This document shows, piece after piece, positions 8,403-17,616 of a DNA stretch of 64,000 bases. Positions within the stretch are counted from its first letter, which is position 1; the number at the start of each line of letters is the position of its first letter. The notes under the pieces are model-generated. The model saw nothing but the letters and a program-made list of their open reading frames with translations. It made no database searches and had not been told where the DNA came from. A program made the position numbers and the translations under genes. The DNA comes from Pseudomonas bubulae (GTDB lineage: Bacteria; Pseudomonadota; Gammaproteobacteria; Pseudomonadales; Pseudomonadaceae), in contig NZ_CP146077.1 in NCBI RefSeq assembly GCF_037023725.1, forward strand, positions 4,863,501 to 4,927,500, written 5' to 3'.

Positions 8403-8944
8403 ATGACCTTGATGCCTGGGTACAGTGGTGGGCCTTGCCATGGCGCTACGCCCATCCGCACTGGCAGATCCTTGACGCATCGCCCGCCTTGCTGCGCAAC
8501 CAGCATGCAGGCGCCAGCAAGAGCTTGGGTATCGCCCCCTGCCTGCCCTGTGCGCCCACAACCAGCCTGATGCAGCTGGCACTGGCGCAACCGGCGCACT
8601 ATGACGCGTTGCTGCAAAGGGTCGAGCGTATCTGCCGCACTACACCTTCTGCTGCACGGGATGACACGCAGCGTTTGTGGTGCCAGCGCCTTGCCAGGGC
8701 TTTGCACACGCAGGACTGGCTCGAGCCCGCCGACGATCCCTTGCAACTGCTCAGAGCATGGCTCGAACCACCGGTCTGGCAGAGGTTGCGACTGCGCTTT
8801 GCCCCTGCACGGATCGAAACGCTGGAGCAAAAACCGGTGCCGGCCATTTCACCGGCCAAACTCCGAACGCTCTGGCAAACAGTGTTGTGGCACACACGAC
8901 CCCGCGACGAGGGGCACAACCATGCTGACACGCCGCACGATTGA
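8399..8944 (+). CDS. hrpD: Type III secretion accessory protein HrpD (SctK-like)
   Basis: The ATG at 8399 overlaps the hrcJ stop and gives 181 residues (MNDLDAWVQWWALPWRYAHPHW...). The protein is rich in Trp, Leu and His, with no signal peptide or membrane segment. P. syringae HrpD occupies the same place between hrcJ and hrpE and belongs with the SctK/OrgA-type cytoplasmic sorting-platform proteins. Sequence conservation in this family is low, so operon position carries much of the weight. It overlaps hrpE by 23 nt, which suggests translational coupling. Confidence 0.75.
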   Translation: MNDLDAWVQWWALPWRYAHPHWQILDASPALLRNQHAGASKSLGIAPCLPCAPTTSLMQLALAQPAHYDALLQRVERICRTTPSAARDDTQRLWCQRLARALHTQDWLEPADDPLQLLRAWLEPPVWQRLRLRFAPARIETLEQKPVPAISPAKLRTLWQTVLWHTRPRDEGHNHADTPHD

Positions 8945-9536
8945 GCTGCAGCCAGGCGCAACCGGGCTGCCCCAGGTACTGATCAGCAGCCAGAACCTGA
9001 TCGATTGCGGCCTGGCCAATGAGGTGCTGGCCCAGGCACGTGCCCAGGCAGACGAACTGCTGAGCAACGCTGAAAACGCTGCCGAAACGCTGCTGCAAAA
9101 GGCCCACAGCGAATTCTGGCAACAGGCCAATGCCCATCTGGCGCGTTGGCAACAGGAACATGGCGCCTTGTACCAAGCGATTGAAACCAGCGCCTCGCAA
9201 GTGGTCAATCAGGCTCTGGAGCGATTGCTCGGTGAGGTGCCGCCACAGATGCGAATCAATGCCTTGCTGGCGCAACTGCTGCCAGCCCAATGCCCGCCAT
9301 TGAATGCAACCCTGCGCTGCCACCCGCAGATGCTTGCACCTGTACGGCAGTGGCTAAGCACCCGCCCGGATACCGCATGGCAACTGCAAGCAGATGAACG
9401 CCTCGACCCCTTCGCTCTGGTGCTGGTCACTGCGCAACACGACCTGCGCATTGACTGGGCCACAACGCTCAAGGCGCTGCTGATCCCCATGACCACTGAT
9501 GGAACTGATCCGGCAGGAGCTACCACTGAGTGGTGA
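8922..9536 (+). CDS. hrpE: Type III secretion ATPase stator HrpE (SctL)
   Basis: The ATG at 8922 gives 204 residues. The protein has the FliH/YscL layout: a long Ala/Gln/Glu-rich helical region (EVLAQARAQADELLSNAENAAETLLQKAHSEF) expected to form a coiled coil, then a globular C-terminal domain. Family members bind and regulate the HrcN ATPase and link it to the HrcQ ring in the cytoplasm. It overlaps hrpD by 23 nt. Its 3' end contains a hrp box (9501-9529) serving the next operon, so hrpE closes the first transcription unit, as in P. syringae. Confidence 0.85.
   Translation: MLTRRTIELQPGATGLPQVLISSQNLIDCGLANEVLAQARAQADELLSNAENAAETLLQKAHSEFWQQANAHLARWQQEHGALYQAIETSASQVVNQALERLLGEVPPQMRINALLAQLLPAQCPPLNATLRCHPQMLAPVRQWLSTRPDTAWQLQADERLDPFALVLVTAQHDLRIDWATTLKALLIPMTTDGTDPAGATTEW
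9501..9529 (+). promoter_or_regulatory. hrp box upstream of hrpF (hrpC-type operon promoter)
   Basis: GGAACT (9501-9506), 16 nt, CCACTGA (9523-9529): one base from the GGAACC consensus and a full match to CCACnnA. It lies inside the last codons of hrpE, 28 nt before the hrpF ATG. P. syringae also starts its hrpC operon (hrpF onward) from a separate hrp box, so the architecture is conserved. Confidence 0.82.
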
Positions 9537-9557
9537 GTATTGACTGATGGAGGTTCT

Positions 9558-9775
9558 ATGGCTTCGTTCGAAAGCATCCAGCGTCGCATTGACACCCGCT
9601 TTATCCAGGCCCAAAAAAACTGGAGGAGATCGCCCTGAACAATCAAGCAAGCCCCGAAGACATGCAGCGCTTCCTCGACGCTTCACAAAAAATGGCCATT
9701 GCCAGTTTCTCGATCAACGAGCAAACCCGATTCAAGCACAGCCTGACCAAAAGCATTATTGATGCCGTGCAGTGA
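9558..9775 (+). pseudogene. hrpF: HrpF, reading frame interrupted by a -1 shift in an A7 run
   Basis: The ATG at 9558 (GGAGG at 9549-9553) opens MASFESIQRRIDTRFIQAQKN and then stops after 26 residues. One extra base in the A run at 9613-9619, or a -1 frameshift there, joins it to a second frame running to 9775: KKLEEIALNNQASPEDMQRF and on to SLTKSIIDAVQ. The joined 72-residue protein has the length and pattern of P. syringae HrpF, a small protein needed for type III secretion, and the right place between hrpE and hrcC. The tract with its flank reads A AAA AAC, a classical slippery heptamer in the right phase. Sequencing undercall, real mutation, transcriptional slippage and ribosomal frameshifting are all possible. 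The hrcC start overlaps its stop, so translation through it would couple to hrcC. Confidence 0.8.
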
Positions 9776-11796
9776 TGCTCGGGTTCAAGCACTCCCTCCA
9801 ATGGGCCCTGTTGCCAGCTCTTTTTTTGCTAGCCAACGGGGCGATGGCCGCCATTCCACAGGAGTGGCAAAAAACGCCTTATGCCCATGAAGCCAATAAC
9901 CTGTCAGTGCCTGATTTTCTAGGGGCCTTTGCCCATACCGTGGGCCTGCAACTACAGATTGATGGCGCGCTTCAAGGCGTCGTAAACGGCAAGCTGCGCG
10001 CCGACACGCTCACCGGTTTAATGGAGCGGCTTGCACTGGAACACCGTTTCCAGTGGTTTGTGCATAACAACACGCTCTACATCAGTTCGCTTGACCAGCA
10101 GACCACGAGCCGCCTTGAAGTTGCGGACGATACCATTGCCGATCTGAAGCAGGCCCTGACCCGGATAGGCCTGCTGGATGAGCGTTTCGGCTGGGGCGAG
10201 TTGCCGGATATCGGCGTGGTACTGGTGTCCGGGCCCAAACGCTATATCGAGCAGATCAGGCAGTTCAGTCGCAAACGGGCAGAACCCGCCAATAAACAGG
10301 ATGTGCTGACTTTCACACTGCAGTTCGCCAATGCGGCAGACCGGCAGATCGATTATCGGGGCGAAAAACTGAGTGTGCCCGGTATCGCCAGCCTGTTGCG
10401 CGGGTTGCTCGATACCCAGTCATCGAGCCCGTTCGCTGCTCCCTCCCCCGGCCCCTCGCCAGTATCCGGCACGGCCTCCCCCATGCCTTATTCAAGCAAT
10501 CCACCACCGCCCGCGCTCACCGCCGATTTGAAATCATCAGGCCTGAACGCCATCCGCGTGGAGGCCGATGTACGTAACAACAGCGTGTTGATCTACGACG
10601 TCAGCGAACGCCGGACGCTCTATCAGGCACTGATCGCCAAGCTCGATGTCCCGCGCAAACTCGTGGAAATAGACGCCGTGATTCTCGATATCAACCGCAC
10701 CCAACTCAATGAACTGGGGACGAAATGGGGCTTTCAGAGCGGCCGTTTCGGGATGGCTACTGGGTTGTCGGGCACTTCCCCGACAACCGTGTCCATGATC
10801 CAGGCTGACCGTTTTGCAGCCGAGATCAAGGCACTTGAAGCCCGCGGGCTGGCAACGGTGGTATCCAACCCCTCGATCATGACCCTGGAAAACCAGCCCG
10901 CTGTTATCGATTTCAATCGCACGCAATATATCCAGGCCGTCGGTGAGGGCGTGGCCAACATCATGCCGGTCACCACCGGCACCAGTTTCCAGGTCATACC
11001 CCGGGTAATCGAAGCCAGTGGCGCCAATCAGATTCACCTGATCATCGATATCGAAGACGGCACCTTTGCCGATAACACAGGGCAGCATTCCACACCGGAT
11101 GTTCGCAAAGGCAACATCAGTACCCAGGCAGTGATCCACGAAAAACAATCCCTGGTCATCGGCGGTTTTCATGTCGCTGAAGAGGTCGACAGCCGCAATC
11201 GAGTCCCCGTATTGGGAAATATCCCATGGCTGGGCAAGCTGCTGTTTTCGTCCACGCAGAACACTAAAAATCGCCGTGAGCGACTGTTTATCCTGACACC
11301 CCGCCTGATTGGCGACCAGACCAACCCTGCCCGCTACCTGCCACAATCGGATCAGGCGCAACTGGAGGCAGCGCTGACCCCATTGAGACGGCGTGATGCG
11401 AAGCAGCCAGTGATTCAGCGCTCCGATATTACCCGGGTGTTCCGTCAACTGGTCACGGGCCACGTGCCTGGCCGGTTCACAGCGATGCCGATGCCGACCC
11501 GGACGGGCAGCCTGTGCAAAGCGTTCACGTCTCTGAAGGTCGATACCGAGCGTCATCAGTGGTACGAAAGTGAGGACTACAACGTGGCCGTACTGGTATT
11601 GCACAACCAGAGCCAGAGCCGGGTGCGCGTCGATGAACGTGATTGCAGCACTGCCGGCACCCTGGCGGTGAGTGTCTGGCCGACTCCGTGGCTGGCGCCC
11701 GGCGAACGTGCGGAGGTGTTTATCGCGACACGAGCACCCGAGCCCGACGAACAATCAAGCGTGTCTCGGCCATCATTGCTGGAGGTCGCGCCATGA
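9775..11796 (+). CDS. hrcC: Type III secretion outer-membrane secretin HrcC (SctC)
   Basis: HrcC forms the outer-membrane ring of the injectisome. The 673-residue protein starts with a signal peptide (FKHSLQWALLPALFLLANGAMAA), followed by N domains (SVPDFLGAFAHTVGLQLQIDG; GVVLVSGPKRYIEQI), a Ser/Pro-rich linker (about residues 220-245), and the secretin domain with VSNPSIMTLENQPAVIDF, VIPRVIEA and the conserved VPVLGNIPWLGKLLFSS. A GTG three bases upstream (9772) is an alternative start; the ATG overlapping the hrpF stop is preferred. It overlaps hrpT by four bases. In pseudomonad hrp operons hrpG lies between hrpF and hrcC; here there is no room for it. Confidence 0.96.
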   Translation: MLGFKHSLQWALLPALFLLANGAMAAIPQEWQKTPYAHEANNLSVPDFLGAFAHTVGLQLQIDGALQGVVNGKLRADTLTGLMERLALEHRFQWFVHNNTLYISSLDQQTTSRLEVADDTIADLKQALTRIGLLDERFGWGELPDIGVVLVSGPKRYIEQIRQFSRKRAEPANKQDVLTFTLQFANAADRQIDYRGEKLSVPGIASLLRGLLDTQSSSPFAAPSPGPSPVSGTASPMPYSSNPPPPALTADLKSSGLNAIRVEADVRNNSVLIYDVSERRTLYQALIAKLDVPRKLVEIDAVILDINRTQLNELGTKWGFQSGRFGMATGLSGTSPTTVSMIQADRFAAEIKALEARGLATVVSNPSIMTLENQPAVIDFNRTQYIQAVGEGVANIMPVTTGTSFQVIPRVIEASGANQIHLIIDIEDGTFADNTGQHSTPDVRKGNISTQAVIHEKQSLVIGGFHVAEEVDSRNRVPVLGNIPWLGKLLFSSTQNTKNRRERLFILTPRLIGDQTNPARYLPQSDQAQLEAALTPLRRRDAKQPVIQRSDITRVFRQLVTGHVPGRFTAMPMPTRTGSLCKAFTSLKVDTERHQWYESEDYNVAVLVLHNQSQSRVRVDERDCSTAGTLAVSVWPTPWLAPGERAEVFIATRAPEPDEQSSVSRPSLLEVAP

Positions 11797-11996
11797 CTCG
11801 GCTGATCGCAGTTGCCATGGCGGCGGCCCTGGCTGGACTGTTGCAAGGCTGCACCTCGGATTGCCGTACAGACCTGTGCGCGCGCCCGGCCTCCAGCGCC
11901 AGGACGCTGGTGATCTGGTGGCCACCACACATGCGTACAGATACAGGCTCGTATGCTGAACGTTCAGACCATCACGTTGTGCCTCTGGAACCCTAG
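11793..11996 (+). CDS. hrpT: Small outer-membrane lipoprotein HrpT (secretin pilotin)
   Basis: The ATG overlaps the hrcC stop (ATGA) and gives 67 residues with a lipoprotein signal peptide (MTRLIAVAMAAALAGLLQGC, lipobox LQGC, Cys20), followed by CTSDCRTDLCARP and a short polar tail. P. syringae HrpT is a similarly short lipoprotein directly after hrcC and is thought to help HrcC assemble in the outer membrane. It is the last gene of the plus-strand block; no hrpV frame fits in the 132 nt that follow. Confidence 0.88.
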   Translation: MTRLIAVAMAAALAGLLQGCTSDCRTDLCARPASSARTLVIWWPPHMRTDTGSYAERSDHHVVPLEP

Positions 11997-12090
11997 ATCA
12001 ACCGTGCAACGACCCATTGCCCCGGTGATCTGAAGACATTCAAACCCACGCATCCAATCCTGCGCAGAGTCTTAGCCCCCACCCCCATGT

Positions 12091-12121
12091 ACCGGCCTGT
12101 CTGATTATCAGCCAGGCCGGT
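12091..12121. terminator. Hairpin between convergent hrpT and avrE-like gene
   Basis: ACCGGCCTG (12091-12099) pairs with CAGGCCGGT (12113-12121), a perfect 9-bp stem with a 13-nt loop, 7 nt beyond the avrE-like stop on the other strand. T runs are weak on both sides, so efficiency is uncertain, but the location between two converging operons suggests bidirectional termination. Confidence 0.6.
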
Positions 12122-12128
12122 ATTGTCA

Positions 12129-15100
12129 TTACATCAAAGGGCTGCGGCCATGCCGGATCTTTTGGTCAAGCTGCTCGGGATTCAGCTCCCGAATACGAGC
12201 CGAGGGCAACGTATCCTTGAACTCAACGCGCAAGGGAGTGTTCTGATCCATACCGTATTTCAACTCAATGTTGAGGAGTTTGCAGGAATTGCTCAAGGCT
12301 GCCCTGCTGGAGTAGGCCACAAGAGGAATGGGGGTCTTCATAGCGTCGGTTCTAGTTGCCGTATAGCTTACAGCCAAGGTTTTAATCCGCAGGTTGTCCG
12401 GGTTTTCCAGGGCCTTTTGCACATCATTTATGGCGTTAGGCCCATCCCCTATCTGATTGTCAATCATGCGCAGCACCTTCGGCTTGACCTCCAGCCTGAT
12501 CACTACCGAGGTGCCCTGGCTGCTTTCCAGGTCGTTGATGATCCGCTCGAATTGTGGCTGCTGGGCAAACAGCCGGAGAATTGCCGCCTTGTTAGCAGGC
12601 GCAGCGTCATTCAGCCACTCATGGTCAGGGCCACCTTTTACCCCCACATAGGAAACCGTTCTTTCAACTGATTTGAGTGCTCGCCGACCTTGTGCGGCCA
12701 GCGCCTCCTGGTGAAGGCAGGTTTGCAGCTGTTCATTGAGGGCATGGTGCTCTTCAGAACGGGTAGCGGGTGACGGTAGCTGAATGAATAGACGATGCAG
12801 ATGTTGCAGTTGCTCCACCAGTGGGCCCTGTGCTGCAAACGAGGTCAGGTGTTGCTTGAGTGGCGCAGAATGCCGGGACAAGGCATCGCGTAATCCATTG
12901 ACTTGCGCCTGATCGATCACAGCAGGCTGCTTGAAGGTAAAACGCATGCTGCGGGCAACACTGCGATCAAACCCCAGGGTGAACGAAGAATCACTCGTGA
13001 TATACGGCACCCACGTAGGTCCATCGGCACCGAGCTGAGTCCACAAGGCGCCATTGGCCGGCGCCATACCTAAAGAGGCACTGCCTCTGGCTAACCATTG
13101 GGTATTCACGCTTTGGGCCCGGGTTATTTCATCCTGCCCCAAGACGACAGCGCTGCGTTGATCAACATGAAACAGTTGAAGCCCCCCCCCGCATTCACCA
13201 TAGTACGTACCAGGCCACCAGGTGTATTCGAGGTTTCCGGCATCAACATGTGAAAGCGGGGCTGCACATGAGCGGAAACACTCAAGTCCAAAGCGTTTTT
13301 CGAGCTCGTGCCGCTCTTGTGATTGCTGCCAAGATCCAGCAAGTCGAAAACGTTCCCTTTCTCCCCGGTGAGGATGGCCATCATTGCGGGAAAATCTGCC
13401 TCCCTGATATCAAAGCTGACGCTTTGCTCGTTTTCATGCGTCAACGCCAATGTAGTCTCAGCCCCTACCCTGAGCCGGCCTTCGAGTGGCACCTCGGAGG
13501 GAAGCAACATGTTACCGACGCCTACAGAACCAGTGACGGTATGGCCAGTGCCCATATTGATGTCAACGCTGACCCCCTGATCGGTTCGAGTCAGCGTTAT
13601 GCCGTTGGTATTGTCTCTTGAAACACCCCCTATGATTTCAAGCAACGGGACTGGAAGTAAGAACAGGGATGCCGATAAGGTTTTGCTCCGGCTCGATGCA
13701 ACTGACTGGCCGCTTTCAGACTTTTGAATGCATTGAAGCAGAGCCTGCTTGACCGTCTCTTGTGGATTGAGCCCCAAGGTAGTGGTTATATGAAAATTGA
13801 GCGCTGATCCCGGGGTACCCAAGTCCCTGGCCAACAATTTGAAGTTGTTATAGAGCGTTTCTGCCTGCTTCAATCCATTGATGCTCTGCGATGTTTTCTT
13901 GTGTACCGGGCTGTTTTGATAGTTCTCTATCGCACTCTCCAGGCGGGCTGTTATTTCGGCCTGATCAGGCGCTTTACCCTCCAGCCGGTCGACCAGTTTG
14001 ACCAGCCTGAAAAGTGTGCGGGCGTGCTGAATCAAATCGCTCTCGATCAGCCCGGTCGAATTGCTCAAATCACGTTTCAGGCCAGCGTCGTGCAACGACA
14101 AACAAACACCCTGTTTTTCGTAACTGCGCAGCAAGGCCGCTGTGATATCAGACTTTGAAGACCCCATATTCTCGAAGGACTGGCGAATTCGGGACAGGTT
14201 GCTCGCTGAGCCTTCAGTGGGTTTGCCACTCGTTGTGGGCAGATAATCCGGGATCACACGGGCTCCCTTGATCTCGCCCAATCGCCTGGCCAATTGCACG
14301 CTGCACTCTTCTACCTCACTCAGAAAACGCTTGAGTTTTGTGGCCAGGGCCTGGGTTGGCTGGCCCTCGCCCAGGCGGTCAAGGCGACTTGAAATATCCA
14401 TCGTACGGGGTGTCACGCTCGCCAGCGTACGCAATAGCCCCTGCAGTTCCCGCACATCCGCGTAGAGGTCTGCCAGCCCGCGTCGCCCTTTAACATCATG
14501 CTGGATACCAAGGCCGATATTCTTGATCCCCTGAACAGGATGAAAATGGGCTAAAGCACTTTTAATGACCCCACGATCAACCGACAGGGCTTCAGTCTTG
14601 TGGCCAAAACAATCGGAGGTCACGGCCCAGGAGGTGCCGTTGTCCTGGCTCTTCAACTCAGCGTTGCCCAACACCGTACCCAGTGATCTCGCGGGGGTGT
14701 TTGAGTGTGCCGTTAAAGGTTTCCATTGCGGGTCACCATCCGCTGAAACAATCAACTGCCGATAGTGTTCACCCCATCTTTTTTGTTGCGCATTGTTTTC
14801 ACCCCAGCTGACGATCAATTGCTGACCTGCTCCCATACGCAACGACTTGACCGGCGCATTGTCCGGCACCGGCACGGGAGTCCAGGTGAGCGCTGAGGTG
14901 CAAGGGGTTTGCCAGTGAGCCTTGTCGAGCTTGAGCAGTTCGCCGGCGCCGGTCTGTGCATACAGATCTCCCTGACGGTCAAGTGCCAGCGCCACAAGCT
15001 CTTTAGGCCGGGTAAAGGTCAAGACCCTGGCCTTTCCGTTGACGTGGGCAATCAGCTTGTTTTCAGCATCAAGCGTTACAAATTGCCTGGCGTTATCGAT

Positions 15101-16450
15101 AGCAAAACCGGTGATCTTTCGCTCGTTATTCTCAACCATGGCGCCACCAAGGTTGATATGGGCATGAGCATCATTAACAGGTGTCAGGTCATAACTGGCA
15201 CCGCTGTACGCAGCATCCCGCGTTTTATGGATTGCCAGCGCTTTCAGCTCTGCACCTTGCAATACATAAGCGCGACCATCCAGGCCACGCTCCAGTCGCT
15301 CCACATTGTGGTGAGCGCTTTTATCCCATTGCTGTGAGCACTCGTTCCAGCACAGCAATGTGTTGCCCTCAAGCGCAACCTTGCCCCGCGGCCCAAGGTC
15401 CACACTACCGGCGAGTGTCTGCAGCCCTGGCTCGGGCAAACCTGTGTCGTTCACTCTGAGGATCACATCACTGAGGTTCCAGCCCGATGCCTGATCAGGG
15501 CCATGGCTCAAAGGGGTGCTGTGTAACTGGCGGCGGGAGTCGAGGACAAGGGCGTTGAGCCGGCCTTGATCATCATGCATAAAGCCCTTGATGCTGACTG
15601 CGCCCTGATGCAGCTGCTCAAGATTATCGAGTGGTTCAGGGCGCATGACCAATTGCCCGTCTTCGGCATTGCGCAGGTTCGCGCACAAAAACTCACCCTG
15701 AGGTGTCGAGGCGTACAGCACATCACCCGCCAGCCCCAGATGCGCCAGTTGCACCGGTTTACCCGACTCGTTGACGGGAACAAGACAAAGAGCAGCATCG
15801 GCTGTGTCGCGGCTGATTTTTAGCGTGAAACCCTCAAGGCTCGCCTGCGTTTTACCATCAATGCTCATGTCTGCGACCCCCTGCGGCACTTTCATCAGTT
15901 GCCCTTGAGCACTCAAGCCAATACGGCTGTATCGGGCCTCGTCCTTGTCGGGCAACCAACGAAGCGTCTGTGCTTCTAACCGGTACAGGCGTTGCTCGAC
16001 CACACGAAACTGGCCGCCTTCGGCGGTTGTTTGCACACCGCTTATCTGCCCCAGATGGGCACGCCCGGGATTGATCGGGGGCGATGGGTAAAAACTCAGG
16101 GGAAGACTGCTTTTAAGTACTGCAGCGGCCGCAGGGGTGGACTGGATATGAAATACATTAAATTTGTCGTCCCTGATTCGCAGGTTCCGGGCAGGGCCTG
16201 CGTAAGTGGCATCTTGCTTGAACGGCCTGGACAACTGATTCAGTTGGGCGGCAATGTCCTGGCCCACATACGAGCCTTGGGTCACGACTTTTCCTTCAAC
16301 CAGGCTGGCGCTGAATGCCAGAGAGGGCTGCTGATAATGACGAAAACCGGTCATTTGCACCGATTCGGTGGGGCCAGAAGTGTTCGGGGAGGCTGTGCCG
16401 CGCATTTCTGACGGCGCTGGCTTTGCGGGTTCAAAAAAATTGACGTCCAT
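12129..16450 (-). pseudogene. AvrE/DspE-family type III effector (RopE-like), frame broken at a G9 run
   Basis: AvrE-family effectors are very large secreted proteins that suppress plant defence and cause water-soaking. From the ATG at 16450 the frame runs 1108 codons and stops at 13124. A single extra G in the G9 run (C9 on the plus strand, 13182-13190) would carry it on as LQLFHVDQRSAVVLGQDE and through a second open stretch to 12129, giving about 1440 residues. The N-terminus is Pro/Ser/Thr rich, as in secreted effectors; the middle has repeated short segments (GDLYAQTGAGELLKLD, GRAYVLQGAELKAL) suggesting a beta-propeller, and helical regions follow. It is shorter than AvrE or DspE (about 1800). 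A hrp box lies just upstream. No avrF-type chaperone gene is adjacent. Family call from recall, position and size. Confidence 0.75.
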
Positions 16451-16481
16451 GACTGCTCAACTCTGACTGGCTGATGAAGAG

Positions 16482-16510
16482 TGAGTGACCATGTAATAGC
16501 GCCCGGTTCC
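16482..16510 (-). promoter_or_regulatory. hrp box upstream of the AvrE-family gene
   Basis: Read on the minus strand: GGAACC (16510-16505), 16 nt, TCACTCA (16488-16482). This matches the hrp-box consensus except the first base of the second block. It lies in the 68-nt gap after the hrcU stop and 31 nt before the effector ATG, so the effector has its own HrpL promoter although it follows hrcU closely. Confidence 0.82.
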
Positions 16511-16518
16511 TGCCCCGA

Positions 16519-17616
16519 TCAGCGTTGCTCAAGTTCCGCCAACTCGATGACTTCACGGCGCTCGTCATCATCCAGTTCTCGCAGAGTGCGGTAGACCAGC
16601 GCAACCGCCTGCAGGGTCTCGCGGCTGATGCAATGCCCGGTCTCGATGCCATACAGCGTGCGAGCCAGCCACACACACTGAATCACCGGAACATCTGCTG
16701 CCCGTGCCCTGTCGATCATTCGCCGTGCCCGGGCATCAGCCCCCTTGGCAATCACGGTCGGCAAAGGCGTCTGTGGCGGCCGGTAGTACAGCGCCACGGC
16801 AAAATGCGTAGGGTTGATCAGCAGCATGTCGGCCTCTTCCAACGGCGGAGTCGGGGCCACAGGCTCTTCATGGGCCAGCTCCTGGGCCAGTGCCCGACGC
16901 AGCATCTTGGTATGTGGGTCACCTTCCATGCCCTTGTACTCCTTGACCACTTCGACATGGGTCATGCGCATGCGCCGGGCAAAAAAATACCGCTGCAACG
17001 CCAGGTCAACCACTGCTAGCACCAGCAGCAGGCCAAGGCACACATGCAGCAAATGCCGGAACAAGGCGATCAGCGCGACGATATAGCCCGGCAAGTCAGC
17101 GTTGACCAACCCGACCAACGCCCCCAGGGAAGGCCCGATCACGCGGTAAAGCACCGCACAGATCAGCAGTGCCTTGATCAGGCCGGTGAGCAGGGTCAAC
17201 AGTGACTGGGCCGAAAACATCTGCCGGGCCTGATTGACCGGGTTGAGCCGGTTGAAGTCCGGGATCAGGACTTCAGGGGCAAACAGAAAGCCGAATTGCA
17301 GCCAGCTGCTGATTAATTTCATCAAGACTGCAACGCCGGTCATCAGTAAGGCGAAGTCAAAAAACAGGTAACCCGCCTCGACGAACACGGCCTGCAGCGA
17401 ATGACCAAAGGGTTGCCCGACCAGTGAAACGGGCAGCATCAGCAATTGGCCAAAACGCTGCAGGCTGTTCTGAGCCGTGATCAAGGCGACCTCACTGATA
17501 ACCGCCAGCGTCAGCAGTTTGGCGATGTCCTGACTTTGCGCAACCTGGCCTTTTTTGCGCTGGTCCTGCAGTTTTTTCTGGCTGGCGTCATATTTCTTCT
17601 CACCCGAATCGCTCAT
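16519..17616 (-). CDS. hrcU: Type III export apparatus switch protein HrcU (SctU)
   Basis: A 365-residue member of the FlhB/YscU family. It starts MSDSGEKKYDASQKKLQDQRKKGQVAQSQDI, the typical N-terminus, has four hydrophobic segments in the first 210 residues, and a cytoplasmic C-terminal domain with the self-cleavage motif NPTH (LLINPTHFAVALYYRP). Autocleavage at this site changes export specificity from early substrates to translocators and effectors. Its start overlaps the hrcT stop. Last apparatus gene of the minus-strand operon. Confidence 0.96.
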   Translation of the reverse strand: MSDSGEKKYDASQKKLQDQRKKGQVAQSQDIAKLLTLAVISEVALITAQNSLQRFGQLLMLPVSLVGQPFGHSLQAVFVEAGYLFFDFALLMTGVAVLMKLISSWLQFGFLFAPEVLIPDFNRLNPVNQARQMFSAQSLLTLLTGLIKALLICAVLYRVIGPSLGALVGLVNADLPGYIVALIALFRHLLHVCLGLLLVLAVVDLALQRYFFARRMRMTHVEVVKEYKGMEGDPHTKMLRRALAQELAHEEPVAPTPPLEEADMLLINPTHFAVALYYRPPQTPLPTVIAKGADARARRMIDRARAADVPVIQCVWLARTLYGIETGHCISRETLQAVALVYRTLRELDDDERREVIELAELEQR

